DNA of 64,000 nucleotides from Hyphomicrobiales bacterium (GTDB taxonomy: Bacteria > Pseudomonadota > Alphaproteobacteria > Rhizobiales > NORP267): contig JAJFHA010000008.1 of the NCBI GenBank assembly GCA_021775875.1, positions 42,999 to 106,998 of the forward strand. The letters run 5' to 3'. Numbering within the stretch: the stretch's first letter is position 1; the number at the start of each line of letters is the position of its first letter. A program made the position numbers and the translations under genes. Shown here piece after piece: positions 1 to 9,142 of this stretch. A model generated the notes under the pieces. The model had not been told where the DNA came from and did no database searches. It saw only the letters and a list, made by a program, of their open reading frames with translations.

Positions 1-2258
1 ATGCCAGCTTTGTACTTTCACCGCACGCCCATGCCACGATCAACGGAATCGACACAAAGGCCGCCGAAGCTGCGCCTGGTATCGTAGCAGTGTTCACCGG
101 CAAAGATGTGGCGGAAGCTGGAATTGGTGGGCTGATTTGCGGCTGGATGATCCACAATAAAGACGGCAGTGAAATGGCATCTGGTGCGCATCCGGCTTTG
201 GCCAACGACAAGGTTCGCTATGTGGGTGATCATGTTGCAATGGTCATTGGTGAAACGCTTGAGCAGGCCCGTGCCGGGGCTGAATTGATTGAGGTGGATT
301 ACGGCGTTCTGGATGCCAATGTTGAAACCGGCAAGGCCAAAGACAAAAGCGCTCCGCAAATCCATGACGCAGCGCCCGGCAATGCGGTTTATGAATGGGC
401 GATTGGCGATGAAGCTGCGGTAGACGCGGCGTTCGAGGCGGCTGATCATGTTACCAGCCTTGATATTGTCAATAACCGGCTGGTGCCGAACGCAATGGAG
501 CCACGTGCGGCGATTGGTGATTTTGACGCTGGTACAGGAGATTTTACGCTTCATACCACGAGCCAGAACCCACATGTTGCGCGACTGATCCTGTCCGCAT
601 TTATCGGGCTGGCGCCTGAAAACAAACTCCGCGTTATCGCGCCGGATGTTGGTGGCGGATTTGGCTCCAAGATTTTTGTTTATGCCGAAGAGACATTGTG
701 TGTCTGGGCAGCGGGTAAAATTGAACGCCCGATCAAATGGACATCTTCACGGGCAGATGCGTTTCTGAACGACGCCCATGGTCGCGACCATGAAACCAGG
801 GCCGAACTGGCGCTTGATAAAAATGGCAAGATGCTCGGCCTTCGGGTCAAGACGGTTGCCAATCTCGGCGCTTATCTATCGACCTTCTCGTCCAGCGTGC
901 CGACCTATCTGTATGCAACTTTGCTGTCGGGCCAATACAATCTGCCCGCGATCTTTTGCGAGGTGGATGCGGTTTATACCAACACCGCACCGGTGGATGC
1001 CTATCGCGGCGCTGGCAGGCCAGAAGCCTGTTACGTTATCGAGCGGATTGTTGAAACCGCAGCGCGGGAATTAAATCTCGATCCAGTTGAATTGCGGCGG
1101 CGAAATTTTGTTGCTGAATTCCCTCATGAAACACCGGTTATCATGACCTATGATATTGGTGATTTTGGAGCCTCACTCGATAAGGCGCTTGACCTTGCCG
1201 ACTATGACGGATTTGGCAAACGCAAGGCCGCATCCGAAGCCAATGGCAAATTGCGCGGGATTGGTTTCTCAACCTATATCGAAGCTTGTGGCATCGCGCC
1301 GTCGGCGGCGGTTGGCTCGCTCGGAGCTGGTGTTGGATTATGGGAATCTGCTGAAATTCGCGTCAATCCGACCGGCAATGTGGAAGTTCTTACGGGATCA
1401 CATTCCCATGGTCAGGGCCATGAGACAACGTTTGCTCAATTCACCGCCGACCGTTTGGGCATTCCAATGGATCAAGTCAGTATCGTCCATGGCGATACCG
1501 ACAAGGTGCAGTTCGGGATGGGGACATACGGCTCGCGCTCTGGTGCTGTCGGCATGTCGGCAATGTCCAACGCGATTGACAAGGTGATTGCGAAAGCCAC
1601 CAAACTTGCTGCCCATCTTATGGAAGCGTCCGAAGGCGACATCGTCTTTGAAAATGGCAGCTTCTCGGTCAAAGGTACGGATAAATCGCTTGCCTTTGGC
1701 GAAGTATCGTTGGCTGCCTACGTTGCCCATAACATGCCGGAAGGCATGGAGCCCGGATTGAAGGAAGGCGCGTTTTTTGATCCCGCCAACTTCACCTTCC
1801 CGGCCGGGTGTCATATTTGCGAAGTGGAAATTGACCCGGAAACCGGTACCACGGAAATTGCCAATTGGGTGGCTGTGGACGATTTCGGCACCATCATCAA
1901 TCCGATGATTGTCGAAGGTCAGGTCCATGGTGGTATCGCCCAGGGCGTTGGCCAGGCACTGGTAGAAGGAGCCGTCTACGACAAGGAATCCGGCCAATTG
2001 CTGACCGGTTCCTTCATGGATTATTGCATGCCGCGTGCTGATAATCTGCCAAGCTTCAAGCTCGGTTTTACAGAAACTGTTTGTCCTTCGAACCCGGTCG
2101 GGGTCAAGGGCTGCGGAGAGGCCGGAGCGATTGCCTCGCCAGCCGCGGTCATGAATGCGGTTACCGATGCGTTGGGGGTCAAGGATGTGCCAATGCCGGC
2201 TTCGCCTGCCACGGTCTGGCAGGCCATCCAGTCTTCAACCAAACAAGCAGCTGAATAG
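1..2258 (+). CDS. Form II CO-dehydrogenase-like molybdopterin-binding large subunit (5' partial)
   Basis: This is the large catalytic subunit of a xanthine-oxidase-family molybdenum hydroxylase. The frame is open from base 3, where a typical family segment (SPHAHATI, then AAPGIVAVFTG) is already under way, so only some tens of N-terminal residues lie outside the window. The active-site loop reads AYRGAGR at 999-1019, the form II signature, rather than the AYxCSFR of form I aerobic CO dehydrogenase. A GGGFGSK cofactor motif (about 650-670) and a GCGEAG motif with the conserved catalytic Glu (about 2110-2127) are present. The FAD subunit follows after 11 bases. The 2Fe-2S small subunit is not in the window and presumably lies upstream. 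The true substrate is uncertain: form II enzymes do not reliably oxidise CO. Confidence 0.93.
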   Translation, partial: ASFVLSPHAHATINGIDTKAAEAAPGIVAVFTGKDVAEAGIGGLICGWMIHNKDGSEMASGAHPALANDKVRYVGDHVAMVIGETLEQARAGAELIEVDYGVLDANVETGKAKDKSAPQIHDAAPGNAVYEWAIGDEAAVDAAFEAADHVTSLDIVNNRLVPNAMEPRAAIGDFDAGTGDFTLHTTSQNPHVARLILSAFIGLAPENKLRVIAPDVGGGFGSKIFVYAEETLCVWAAGKIERPIKWTSSRADAFLNDAHGRDHETRAELALDKNGKMLGLRVKTVANLGAYLSTFSSSVPTYLYATLLSGQYNLPAIFCEVDAVYTNTAPVDAYRGAGRPEACYVIERIVETAARELNLDPVELRRRNFVAEFPHETPVIMTYDIGDFGASLDKALDLADYDGFGKRKAASEANGKLRGIGFSTYIEACGIAPSAAVGSLGAGVGLWESAEIRVNPTGNVEVLTGSHSHGQGHETTFAQFTADRLGIPMDQVSIVHGDTDKVQFGMGTYGSRSGAVGMSAMSNAIDKVIAKATKLAAHLMEASEGDIVFENGSFSVKGTDKSLAFGEVSLAAYVAHNMPEGMEPGLKEGAFFDPANFTFPAGCHICEVEIDPETGTTEIANWVAVDDFGTIINPMIVEGQVHGGIAQGVGQALVEGAVYDKESGQLLTGSFMDYCMPRADNLPSFKLGFTETVCPSNPVGVKGCGEAGAIASPAAVMNAVTDALGVKDVPMPASPATVWQAIQSSTKQAAE

Positions 2259-2269
2259 GAACAACGATC

Positions 2270-3070
2270 ATGTACGAATTCGATTATCATCGCGCATCAA
2301 GCGTTGCAGATGCTGCTGGTGCCCTCGGCAAGGCTGATGACGGCTCCCTGATTGCGGGTGGCCAGACCTTGCTGCCAACCATGAAAATGCGGCTCGCAAG
2401 CCCGTCCGACCTGGTTGATATTGGCTTTCTCGAAGAGCTGAAAGGCATATCGGTTGAGGGCGGCGGCGTGAAAATTGGCGCCGCAACAACCCATGCCGAA
2501 GTGGCAGGCTCCAGTGATGTTGCTAGCAACATCCCGGCGCTGGCTGCATTGGCGGGTGGCATTGGTGATCCCCATGTGCGCCATATGGGCACAATTGGCG
2601 GGTCGGTCGCGAACAACGACCCGGCGGCGGATTATCCAGCCGCATGCCTTGCCCTTGGAGCCACCATCAACACCGATAAAAGGTCGATTGCAGCTGATGA
2701 TTTCTTCACCGGCCTGTTCGAAACGGCTCTGCAAGAAGGTGAAATTATCACCAGCGTGACGTTCCCGGGTGCTGACAAAGCCGCCTATATGAAGTTCGCC
2801 AATCCGGCTTCGCGCTACGCGATGGTCGGGGTGTTTGTCGCCCAAACCGGTGACGGCGTCCGTGTCGCGGTGACTGGTGCTGGCGAAGACGGCGTGTTCC
2901 GTGTCGCCGATATGGAATCGGCGCTCGGCGGTGATTTCTCTTCCGGTGCCATTTCAGGCGTTTCGGTATCAAGCGACGGGTTGGCTAGTGATATTCATGC
3001 CGGATCCGAATATCGCGCCCATCTGATCGGGGTGATGGCCAGACGCGCCGTTGATGCCGCTAATGGCTGA
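2270..3070 (+). CDS. CO-dehydrogenase-like FAD-binding medium subunit
   Basis: The 266-residue product is the flavin subunit of the molybdenum hydroxylase, passing electrons from the iron-sulfur subunit to the acceptor. It shows the two FAD pyrophosphate-binding motifs of the family: AGGQTLLP near residue 25 and TIGGSVANNDP near residue 108. Length fits the CoxM/CutM family (about 265-290). The ATG start has an AGGA element a few bases before it, and the gene is 11 bases behind the large subunit, so the two are almost certainly co-transcribed. The large-then-medium order suits a small-large-medium cluster with the small subunit outside the window. Confidence 0.93.
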   Translation: MYEFDYHRASSVADAAGALGKADDGSLIAGGQTLLPTMKMRLASPSDLVDIGFLEELKGISVEGGGVKIGAATTHAEVAGSSDVASNIPALAALAGGIGDPHVRHMGTIGGSVANNDPAADYPAACLALGATINTDKRSIAADDFFTGLFETALQEGEIITSVTFPGADKAAYMKFANPASRYAMVGVFVAQTGDGVRVAVTGAGEDGVFRVADMESALGGDFSSGAISGVSVSSDGLASDIHAGSEYRAHLIGVMARRAVDAANG

Positions 3071-3092
3071 CGGCTGTTAGCAACGATTATCA

Positions 3093-3131
3093 AAAGCGGC
3101 GGGAGGTTTAATCTTCCGCCGTTTGTTTTTT
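3093..3131 (+). terminator. Terminator-like hairpin between FAD subunit and MoxR gene
   Basis: A hairpin with arms at about 3093-3105 and 3113-3124 (core CGGCGG/CCGCCG, one bulged G) is followed by TTTGTTTTTT. It ends about 20 bases before the MoxR start, so it may end or attenuate the structural-subunit transcript ahead of the maturation genes. This was found by reading the sequence, not by energy calculation. Confidence 0.6.
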
Positions 3132-3152
3132 AGCTTGGACTTGTTGGCTTCT

Positions 3153-4061
3153 ATGACAGTAAAATTGCCGGATACAATTGATGAAGCCCAGGCCCTGCTG
3201 CAAAGCGGTGATTATATTGCTGATCGCTCGCTTGCCACAATTTTGCTGCTGGGGCTGAAACTCGGGCGACCATTGTTTCTGGAAGGCGAAGCCGGTGTTG
3301 GCAAAACCGAAATCGCCAAAGTGTTGGCGGCGTCACTGGGGCGGCGTTTGATCCGGTTACAATGTTATGAAGGGTTGGATACCGCGTCGGCGCTTTATGA
3401 ATGGAATTTTCCGGCTCAGATGATTTCTATCCGCATGGCTGAGGCCGGCGGGAATAAACAATCGGCGCGGGATGTTTTTTCCGAAGACTTTTTGATCCGC
3501 CGCCCGTTGCTTGAAGCGATCATGCCTCATGAGGACGGCCCACCGGTTCTGCTGATTGACGAACTTGACCGGACTGACGAAGCGTTTGAGGCCTTTTTGC
3601 TGGAGATATTGTCGGATTTCCAAATTACCATTCCGGAGATCGGCACGATCACCGCGACCGAGCCGCCGCTGGTGATCATAACCTCCAACCGGACGCGAGA
3701 AATTCATGATGCGCTGAAACGACGCTGCCTGTATCATTGGGTGGATTATCCGGATGCAGCGCGGGAACTGGAAATTGTCCGGCTCAAGGTGCCAAATATT
3801 TCAGCAACACTGGCAGAACAGATTGTCGGGTTTGTACAGTCACTCCGGGGGTTGGACCTGTTCAAGTCTCCGGGCGTCGCTGAAACGCTTGATTGGGCAA
3901 CGGCGCTCAGTGAGCTTGATGCGGTGGCGCTTGATGCCAAGACCGTATCCGATACGCTTGGTGTCATCCTCAAATATCAGGATGATATTGAGCGACTCCG
4001 GGGTGGGTTGGTCCAGCAGGTGATTGATGAAGTGCGGACCGGCCAGACCGCGGCGGAATAG
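3153..4061 (+). CDS. MoxR-family AAA+ ATPase (CoxD-like)
   Basis: A MoxR-type AAA+ ATPase that, in CO-dehydrogenase clusters, acts as a chaperone maturing the active-site metal centre. Walker A (GEAGVGKT) lies near residue 45 and Walker B (LLIDELDR) near residue 131, followed by a sensor-type ITSNRTRE segment. I chose the ATG at 3153 (MTVKLPDTI) over an in-frame TTG at 3123, because the extra residues are hydrophobic leader-like and unlike the family, and the region before 3153 is taken up by the terminator hairpin. The next gene, a CoxE-like VWA protein, starts 3 bases after the stop; MoxR/VWA pairs usually work together. Confidence 0.9.
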   Translation: MTVKLPDTIDEAQALLQSGDYIADRSLATILLLGLKLGRPLFLEGEAGVGKTEIAKVLAASLGRRLIRLQCYEGLDTASALYEWNFPAQMISIRMAEAGGNKQSARDVFSEDFLIRRPLLEAIMPHEDGPPVLLIDELDRTDEAFEAFLLEILSDFQITIPEIGTITATEPPLVIITSNRTREIHDALKRRCLYHWVDYPDAARELEIVRLKVPNISATLAEQIVGFVQSLRGLDLFKSPGVAETLDWATALSELDAVALDAKTVSDTLGVILKYQDDIERLRGGLVQQVIDEVRTGQTAAE

Positions 4062-4064
4062 ATC

Positions 4065-5285
4065 ATGATTAATGTGATCACGGATCAGCCGGGCGGCAAG
4101 CTTTCCGAAAATGTTGTTCATTTTACCCGTCTTCTGCGCGAAGCCGGGATGAAAGTTGGTCCGGGGCAGGTGCTCACCGCTTTGCGCGCACTGGCGATTA
4201 TGGGGATCGGGAACAAAAAAGATTTTTACTGGACGCTCCATGCCACCCTGGTGACCAACCGCGAGCAGCGCCCGGTTTTTGACGCGGCATTTGAGATGTT
4301 TTGGCGGCGGCGGGGATTGATTGAAAAAATGATGGCCAGCCTGTTGCCGGAAACCATCGTGCCGCCCGAAAAAAAGAAAGCCAAAGCGGCGAGCAGACGT
4401 ATTGCGGATGCGCTGGAGACCCGGCGACCGCCACGCGAGACGACGGCCCAGGAAACAGAAATCGACGCGCAGTTTACTTTTTCTGACCGCGAAATTCTGC
4501 AAGCCAAAGATTTCGAGCAAATGAGTGCGGATGAGATCATCGAGGCGCGGCGTCTGGTGCGGAAAATTGTATTGCCGGTAGATCAAATCAAGACCCGCCG
4601 ATTGGTGCGTTCAAACAGGGTCCGGCGGGTTGATCCGCTGGCGACCATGCGGGCCAGCATCCGCGCCGGGGGCGATGTGATCCAGCTCAAACACAGGACC
4701 CCGCGTCTCAAACATCCGCCCATCGTCGCGATGATTGATATTTCCGGTTCCATGAGTGGATATTCTGAAATCCTGTTGCATTTTATGCACGCGCTGACCG
4801 CATCGCGGCCCAACGTGAGTACGTTTCTGTTTGGAACCAGGCTTACAAATATTACCCGGCAATTGCGGGTGGCTGACCCGGATGAGGCGCTTGAAGGGGT
4901 CTCTGAAATTGTCCGGGATTGGTCGGGCGGCACCCGTATTTCGGACTGCCTGAGTGCGTTTAACCGTAACTGGTCGCGACGGGTATTGGGGCAGGGGGCG
5001 GTTGTTTTGTTGGTAACGGACGGGTTGGAACGCGGCGATATCGAATTGCTTTCCAGCCAGGCAGAGCGGCTTGGAAAGTCCAGCCGCCGTCTGGTCTGGC
5101 TCAATCCGTTGTTAAGGTTCGATGGATTTGAAGCGCTTGCCTCAGGTGTCCGGGCGATCATGCCGCATGTGGATGAATTCCGCCCGGTGCATAATCTGGA
5201 TTCGATTGCAGATTTGGCGAAATCTCTTGAAGCACGCAATTCTGTGGTAAAATCACCCATGGACTGGATCAGGGAAGCGAGCTGA
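4065..5285 (+). CDS. VWA domain protein, CoxE-like
   Basis: A 406-residue VWA-containing protein of the CoxE family, partner of the MoxR ATPase in maturing Mo-hydroxylases. The N-terminal half (VHFTRLLREAGMKVGPGQV) is typical of the family. A metal-ion-dependent adhesion motif, DISGSMSG, lies near residue 225, followed by a TDG segment that supplies another ligand. A basic, Lys-rich linker sits around residues 100-115. Three bases separate it from the ATPase stop, and the XdhC-type gene starts 4 bases after its own stop, indicating one operon. Confidence 0.9.
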   Translation: MINVITDQPGGKLSENVVHFTRLLREAGMKVGPGQVLTALRALAIMGIGNKKDFYWTLHATLVTNREQRPVFDAAFEMFWRRRGLIEKMMASLLPETIVPPEKKKAKAASRRIADALETRRPPRETTAQETEIDAQFTFSDREILQAKDFEQMSADEIIEARRLVRKIVLPVDQIKTRRLVRSNRVRRVDPLATMRASIRAGGDVIQLKHRTPRLKHPPIVAMIDISGSMSGYSEILLHFMHALTASRPNVSTFLFGTRLTNITRQLRVADPDEALEGVSEIVRDWSGGTRISDCLSAFNRNWSRRVLGQGAVVLLVTDGLERGDIELLSSQAERLGKSSRRLVWLNPLLRFDGFEALASGVRAIMPHVDEFRPVHNLDSIADLAKSLEARNSVVKSPMDWIREAS

Positions 5286-5289
5286 CATT

Positions 5290-5619
5290 ATGAGCTACAT
5301 GGAAAGACACGACGATATTTTGAATATCGCGGAGAATTGGCGTGGCGATGGGCGCGAAGTTGCGATTGCCACTGTTATTTCTACTTGGGGATCGGCGCCC
5401 CGGCCCACAGGTAGCCAGCTCGTGATAGATGGAGATGGCAATTTTGAAGGGTCGGTTTCGGGTGGATGTGTAGAGGGCGCGGTTATTACCGAAGCAGTGG
5501 GCGTTATTTCCAGCGGTAAACCAACTTTGCTGGAATTTGGCGTGGCGGATGAAAATGCCTGGGAGTTGGGGCTCTCGTGCGGTGGTAAAATTCGTGTCTA
5601 TGTTGAGAAGGTGAATTAG
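5290..5619 (+). CDS. XdhC/CoxI-family protein, N-terminal-domain-only
   Basis: A 109-residue protein made only of the XdhC_CoxI domain found at the N-terminus of XdhC proteins, which bind and sulfurate molybdenum cofactor before its insertion into xanthine-dehydrogenase-type enzymes. Recognisable motifs are TWGSAPRPTGSQL, SGGCVEG near residue 57 and LSCGGKIRVYVE at the end. The canonical XdhC has a second, Rossmann domain; here that domain is the next ORF, 5 bases away and in a different frame. Both reading frames are clean with their own starts, so this is more likely a natural two-gene form than a fresh frameshift. Confidence 0.87.
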   Translation: MSYMERHDDILNIAENWRGDGREVAIATVISTWGSAPRPTGSQLVIDGDGNFEGSVSGGCVEGAVITEAVGVISSGKPTLLEFGVADENAWELGLSCGGKIRVYVEKVN

Positions 5620-5624
5620 ACCTC

Positions 5625-6326
5625 GTGGACCAAAACCTATTAAAGCAAATCAACGTGGACCGCGTCGCACGACTGGCGACGATCTTCATTACTGATCTGA
5701 AGACTGGCTCGCAACGCGTTGTTCGTGAATCGGAATTAGATTCAGGTGACCCGCTTCATCAAGATCTTTTGGCGGCATTCCGCGGGGGCAAAAGCAGGTC
5801 TCTTGAAACTGAGGACGGTGAGCTTTTCCTCAATGTCTTTACGCCGCCGACCCGTTTGATCATGACGGGGGCGGTGCATATTTCACAGGCGCTTTACCCG
5901 ATGGCGCGGGCATGTGGTCATGACGTTGTTATTGTTGATCCGCGCGAGGCGTTCGGGACCGATGAACGGTTTCCTGATATTGAGCTGATCACAGGCTGGC
6001 CGGGGGATCATTTTCCAAATCTCGGCATTGATGCTTACACTGCAATTGTGACCCTGACACACGATCCGAAGATCGACGATCCGGCGCTTGAATTCGCGCT
6101 GAATTCAAATGCTTTTTATATCGGCGCTTTGGGGAGCCGAAAGACCCATGCGCGGCGGGTGGAACGGTTGACGGCGGCTGGATTTAGCGAGGCTAAAATC
6201 GCAAGAATTGCAGCGCCTGTTGGTCTCGATATCGGCGCCAAAAGCCCGTCGGAAATTGCGGTTTCGATTTTGGCGCAATTGACGGCGGCTCTCCGTCTTC
6301 GCGCATCCGGGGACAGGGAAGGATGA
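5625..6326 (+). CDS. XdhC-family protein, C-terminal Rossmann part
   Basis: A 233-residue product corresponding to the C-terminal part of XdhC. The Rossmann-like segment begins around residue 77 (LIMTGAVHISQAL) and continues with VIVDPREAFGT and the family-typical YIGALGSRKTHARR and APVGLDIGAKSPSEIA motifs. It starts at a GTG 5 bases after the N-terminal partner. Its stop overlaps the next start in an ATGA arrangement, implying translational coupling. Expected role: molybdenum-cofactor maturation for the upstream hydroxylase. Confidence 0.87.
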   Translation: MDQNLLKQINVDRVARLATIFITDLKTGSQRVVRESELDSGDPLHQDLLAAFRGGKSRSLETEDGELFLNVFTPPTRLIMTGAVHISQALYPMARACGHDVVIVDPREAFGTDERFPDIELITGWPGDHFPNLGIDAYTAIVTLTHDPKIDDPALEFALNSNAFYIGALGSRKTHARRVERLTAAGFSEAKIARIAAPVGLDIGAKSPSEIAVSILAQLTAALRLRASGDREG

Positions 6327-7945
6327 AGTTTGGTCCCGTTCCCGTGGCTGAAGCTGAAGGCGCAATCAATGCTCATTCGGTTGCGGTGGAAAACGGTCGC
6401 ATCGCCAAGGGAAAATTTATCGATAGCGACGATATCGCCGCGCTGATGGCGTCTGGAATTGAAAGCATTATTGTCGCCAGACTTGGCGAGAATGATGTTC
6501 ATGAGGACGAAGCTGCACTTGAGATCGCATCTGCGCTAAGCGGGGCGCGAGTTGAAACAGCGCCAGCTTTTACCGGACGGGTCAATCTCTTTGCAAATTG
6601 CGACGGTGTTCTATCTCTGGATGCCTCATTGATTCATGGGGTTAATCAAATTCATGAATGCATTACATTGGCTACATTGATGCCGGGCACCAGGGTCAGC
6701 ACTGGCACGATGATTGCCACGATCAAGATCATTCCGTTTTCCGTTGAACGCGCATTATTGGAACAGGTGCTCGACCTTCTGTCAGGGTCTGAAAACTCAA
6801 TGTCGATCGCGCCGTTTGTTGCGCACAAGGTTGGGTTGGTTGCAACTCGTGTTTCCGGCACGCCCGAAAAAATGCTCGATAAAACGGCGCGTTTGCTGAC
6901 CAGCCGGGTTGAGCAATTGGGGTCGGAATTGGGTGAAGAAATCCGGTGTGATCACACGGAGACAAGCATCTCCGAAGCCATCACAAAACTTATAGGTCAA
7001 GGTCATGAACCGGTGATCGTTTTTGGAGCGTCGGCAACGGTGGACCGCCGCGATATGGTGCCATTGGGCATTGAAGCTGCCGGTGGAGTTGTCGATCATT
7101 TCGGTATGCCTGTTGATCCGGGCAATCTGTTGTTGCTAGGGCATTTGGGTGAAGGTCGCATTGTCGGAGCGCCGGGATGTGCGCGAAGCCCTGCGGAAAA
7201 CGGTTTTGACCGGGTGCTGGAGCAGATGATGGCCCGGCAAAGTGTGACGCCGCAGACCATGGTCGCACTTGGAGCTGGGGGGCTCTACAAAGAAATTTAT
7301 TCAAGACCCCATCCGCGCCGTGCGGTCGCTTCGCATGATGGTGATGCAAATCATAACTTTGCGGTCGTTATTCTGGCGGCGGGGCAATCGCGGCGCATGG
7401 GCAATATCAATAAATTGCTTCAGGAAATTGATGGCAAAGCGATGCTGCGCCATGTGGCTGAAGCGGCCTGCGCCAGTGAAGCAAGCATGGTTTTGGTGGT
7501 CACCGGGCACGAGCATGAACAAACGGAAGCTGTCTTGAAAGGTCTGGATGTGTCCTTCGTCCATAATCCTGATTATTCTGACGGTTTGAGTTCTTCGCTA
7601 AAAACGGGTGTCGCCGGTCTGAATGAAGATATCGACGGATTTCTTGTTTGCCTTGGCGATATGCCTGGTATCTCAAAAAACCTGCTTGACCAAATGATGG
7701 CGGCTTACGCTCCTGAAAAAGGGCGCTTGATCATTGCGCCGGTCTTTCAAGAAAAACGCGGGAACCCGGTATTGTTTGGATCGAGGTTCAGGCCAGCCAT
7801 CGCAGACCTGGATGGCGATATGGGGGCTAAATTCCTGATCGGGCGCAACGAAGATGTGGTGTTTGAAATCCAGGCGGATGAAAATATCCTGCTGGATGTG
7901 GATACGCCGGACGCCTTGAAATCAGTCCGTGACAGAAGCAGCTAG
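6323..7945 (+). CDS. Molybdopterin-binding / MobA-like nucleotidyltransferase fusion protein
   Basis: A 540-residue two-domain protein. Residues 1-340 form a MoeA/MoaB-like molybdopterin-binding region (VFGASATVDRRD, then a GAPGCARSP motif). From about residue 345 a MobA/MocA-type nucleotidyltransferase begins with LAAGQSRRMG, with GDMPG further on. Such proteins are annotated as molybdopterin-binding/glycosyltransferase family 2. MocA-type enzymes attach CMP to molybdopterin to give the cytosine dinucleotide used by CO-dehydrogenase-like enzymes, which fits this operon. Cytidylyl rather than guanylyl specificity is inferred from context. It is the last gene of the cluster. Confidence 0.87.
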   Translation: MKFGPVPVAEAEGAINAHSVAVENGRIAKGKFIDSDDIAALMASGIESIIVARLGENDVHEDEAALEIASALSGARVETAPAFTGRVNLFANCDGVLSLDASLIHGVNQIHECITLATLMPGTRVSTGTMIATIKIIPFSVERALLEQVLDLLSGSENSMSIAPFVAHKVGLVATRVSGTPEKMLDKTARLLTSRVEQLGSELGEEIRCDHTETSISEAITKLIGQGHEPVIVFGASATVDRRDMVPLGIEAAGGVVDHFGMPVDPGNLLLLGHLGEGRIVGAPGCARSPAENGFDRVLEQMMARQSVTPQTMVALGAGGLYKEIYSRPHPRRAVASHDGDANHNFAVVILAAGQSRRMGNINKLLQEIDGKAMLRHVAEAACASEASMVLVVTGHEHEQTEAVLKGLDVSFVHNPDYSDGLSSSLKTGVAGLNEDIDGFLVCLGDMPGISKNLLDQMMAAYAPEKGRLIIAPVFQEKRGNPVLFGSRFRPAIADLDGDMGAKFLIGRNEDVVFEIQADENILLDVDTPDALKSVRDRSS

Positions 7946-7968
7946 TTGTTTTCCGGATCGAAGTAAAT

Positions 7969-9027
7969 TCAGGAATTCGGACCATCGTCGAAACCAACCC
8001 GGTCTACCATTTCGCTGGCTTCCCGTGAATGTCCGGCGACGTCGCTGATTGCCAAAGTGTCGGCGCTCAATTCGCCCCAGGACATAACCCGTTCAGACGC
8101 GGAGACGCCCAGGCGGATCGGATATTCGTGGTTTACTTCAGCGTATATTTGCTGGGCTTCTTCGCTGATCAGAAATTCCATGAGGGCGAGGGCTTCTTCA
8201 GGGTGAGGGGCGTGACGCGCCATGATGACCCCGGACACGTTTACATGGGTGCCCCGGTCTTCAGCATTCGGAAAAATGATGCGCACGGAACGCGCCCAAT
8301 CCTGTTGCTCGGTCTCATTGGTGTTGGTTTCCATCCGGCCCATATAATAGGTGTTGCCCAGCGCAATATCGCATTCGCCGGAATAGATGCTGCGGACCTG
8401 TGCGCGGTCATTGCCGGTTGGTCTGTGGGCCATGTTAGCACGCAGGCCATCGAGCCATTCTTCGGCGTCTTCAACGCCGTGATGAGCGATCATCGATCCG
8501 ATCAACCCGAGGGTGTAATAATGCTGGCCGGAGCGGGTGCAGATGCGTCCGCGCCATTCCGGGTCAGACAGGTCTTCGTATGAAATACTTTCCTGAGCCA
8601 CACGTTTGCGAGACGCGTAGATGACGCGCGCGCGGAGTGTCAGGGCAAACCATTCATTGTTGGGATCGCGCCATGAGGCGGGGATATTGTTGTCAAGAAT
8701 TTCAGACATGACAGGTTGCGCCAAACCGGCTTCGGTTGCGGCTGTCAGGCGGCTGATGTCGGTTGTCAGCAAAATGTCTGCTGGACTGTTATGCCCCTCT
8801 GCTGCCATCCGCTCGATCAGGCCTTTGCTTGCGTAAATCGTGTTGACCTGGATACCTGTGGCTTCTGTAAATTTTGCAAACAGGCCTTCCACCAATTGCG
8901 GCTGGCGGTAGGAATACACATTGACCTCGGCTTTGGTCGCGTTTCCCGAAGAAATTATCAGGCTGGTTGTCAGAATGGCGATTGCTGCGGCCATTCCGGC
9001 TATACCCAGAAACAATCTGGAAATCAT
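7969..9027 (-). CDS. Extracellular Fe(3+)-type ABC transporter substrate-binding protein
   Basis: A periplasmic binding protein of the FbpA/FutA ferric-iron family. An N-terminal signal sequence (hydrophobic GIAGMAAAIAILTTSLII) precedes VNVYSYRQPQLVEGLF, the usual family start, and a paired-Tyr motif GNTYYMGRM matches the family's iron-binding tyrosines. I prefer the ATG at 9027, which has GGAG six bases upstream, to the ATG at 9039 (adds four residues). No permease or ATPase gene is adjacent; the neighbours are the molybdenum cluster and a dehydrogenase. Upstream lies a Fur-like palindrome. Its 3' end faces the molybdenum operon across a 23-base gap. Confidence 0.9.
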   Translation of the reverse strand: MISRLFLGIAGMAAAIAILTTSLIISSGNATKAEVNVYSYRQPQLVEGLFAKFTEATGIQVNTIYASKGLIERMAAEGHNSPADILLTTDISRLTAATEAGLAQPVMSEILDNNIPASWRDPNNEWFALTLRARVIYASRKRVAQESISYEDLSDPEWRGRICTRSGQHYYTLGLIGSMIAHHGVEDAEEWLDGLRANMAHRPTGNDRAQVRSIYSGECDIALGNTYYMGRMETNTNETEQQDWARSVRIIFPNAEDRGTHVNVSGVIMARHAPHPEEALALMEFLISEEAQQIYAEVNHEYPIRLGVSASERVMSWGELSADTLAISDVAGHSREASEMVDRVGFDDGPNS

Positions 9028-9142
9028 GTCTCGCTCCATTATCGGGGGAACAGACCCCGGTAAAACTTACAAATTTGAGCGCGCCTGGGCGCGGATCATA
9101 CAAGAGCGCAGATCGCTACTTTGCCCGCAATTCATTTGCTAT

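Noticed and set aside
3840..4586. A 248-codon minus-strand frame spanning the MoxR/CoxE-like junction.
   Set aside because: It crosses two well-supported plus-strand genes and has no domain signature.
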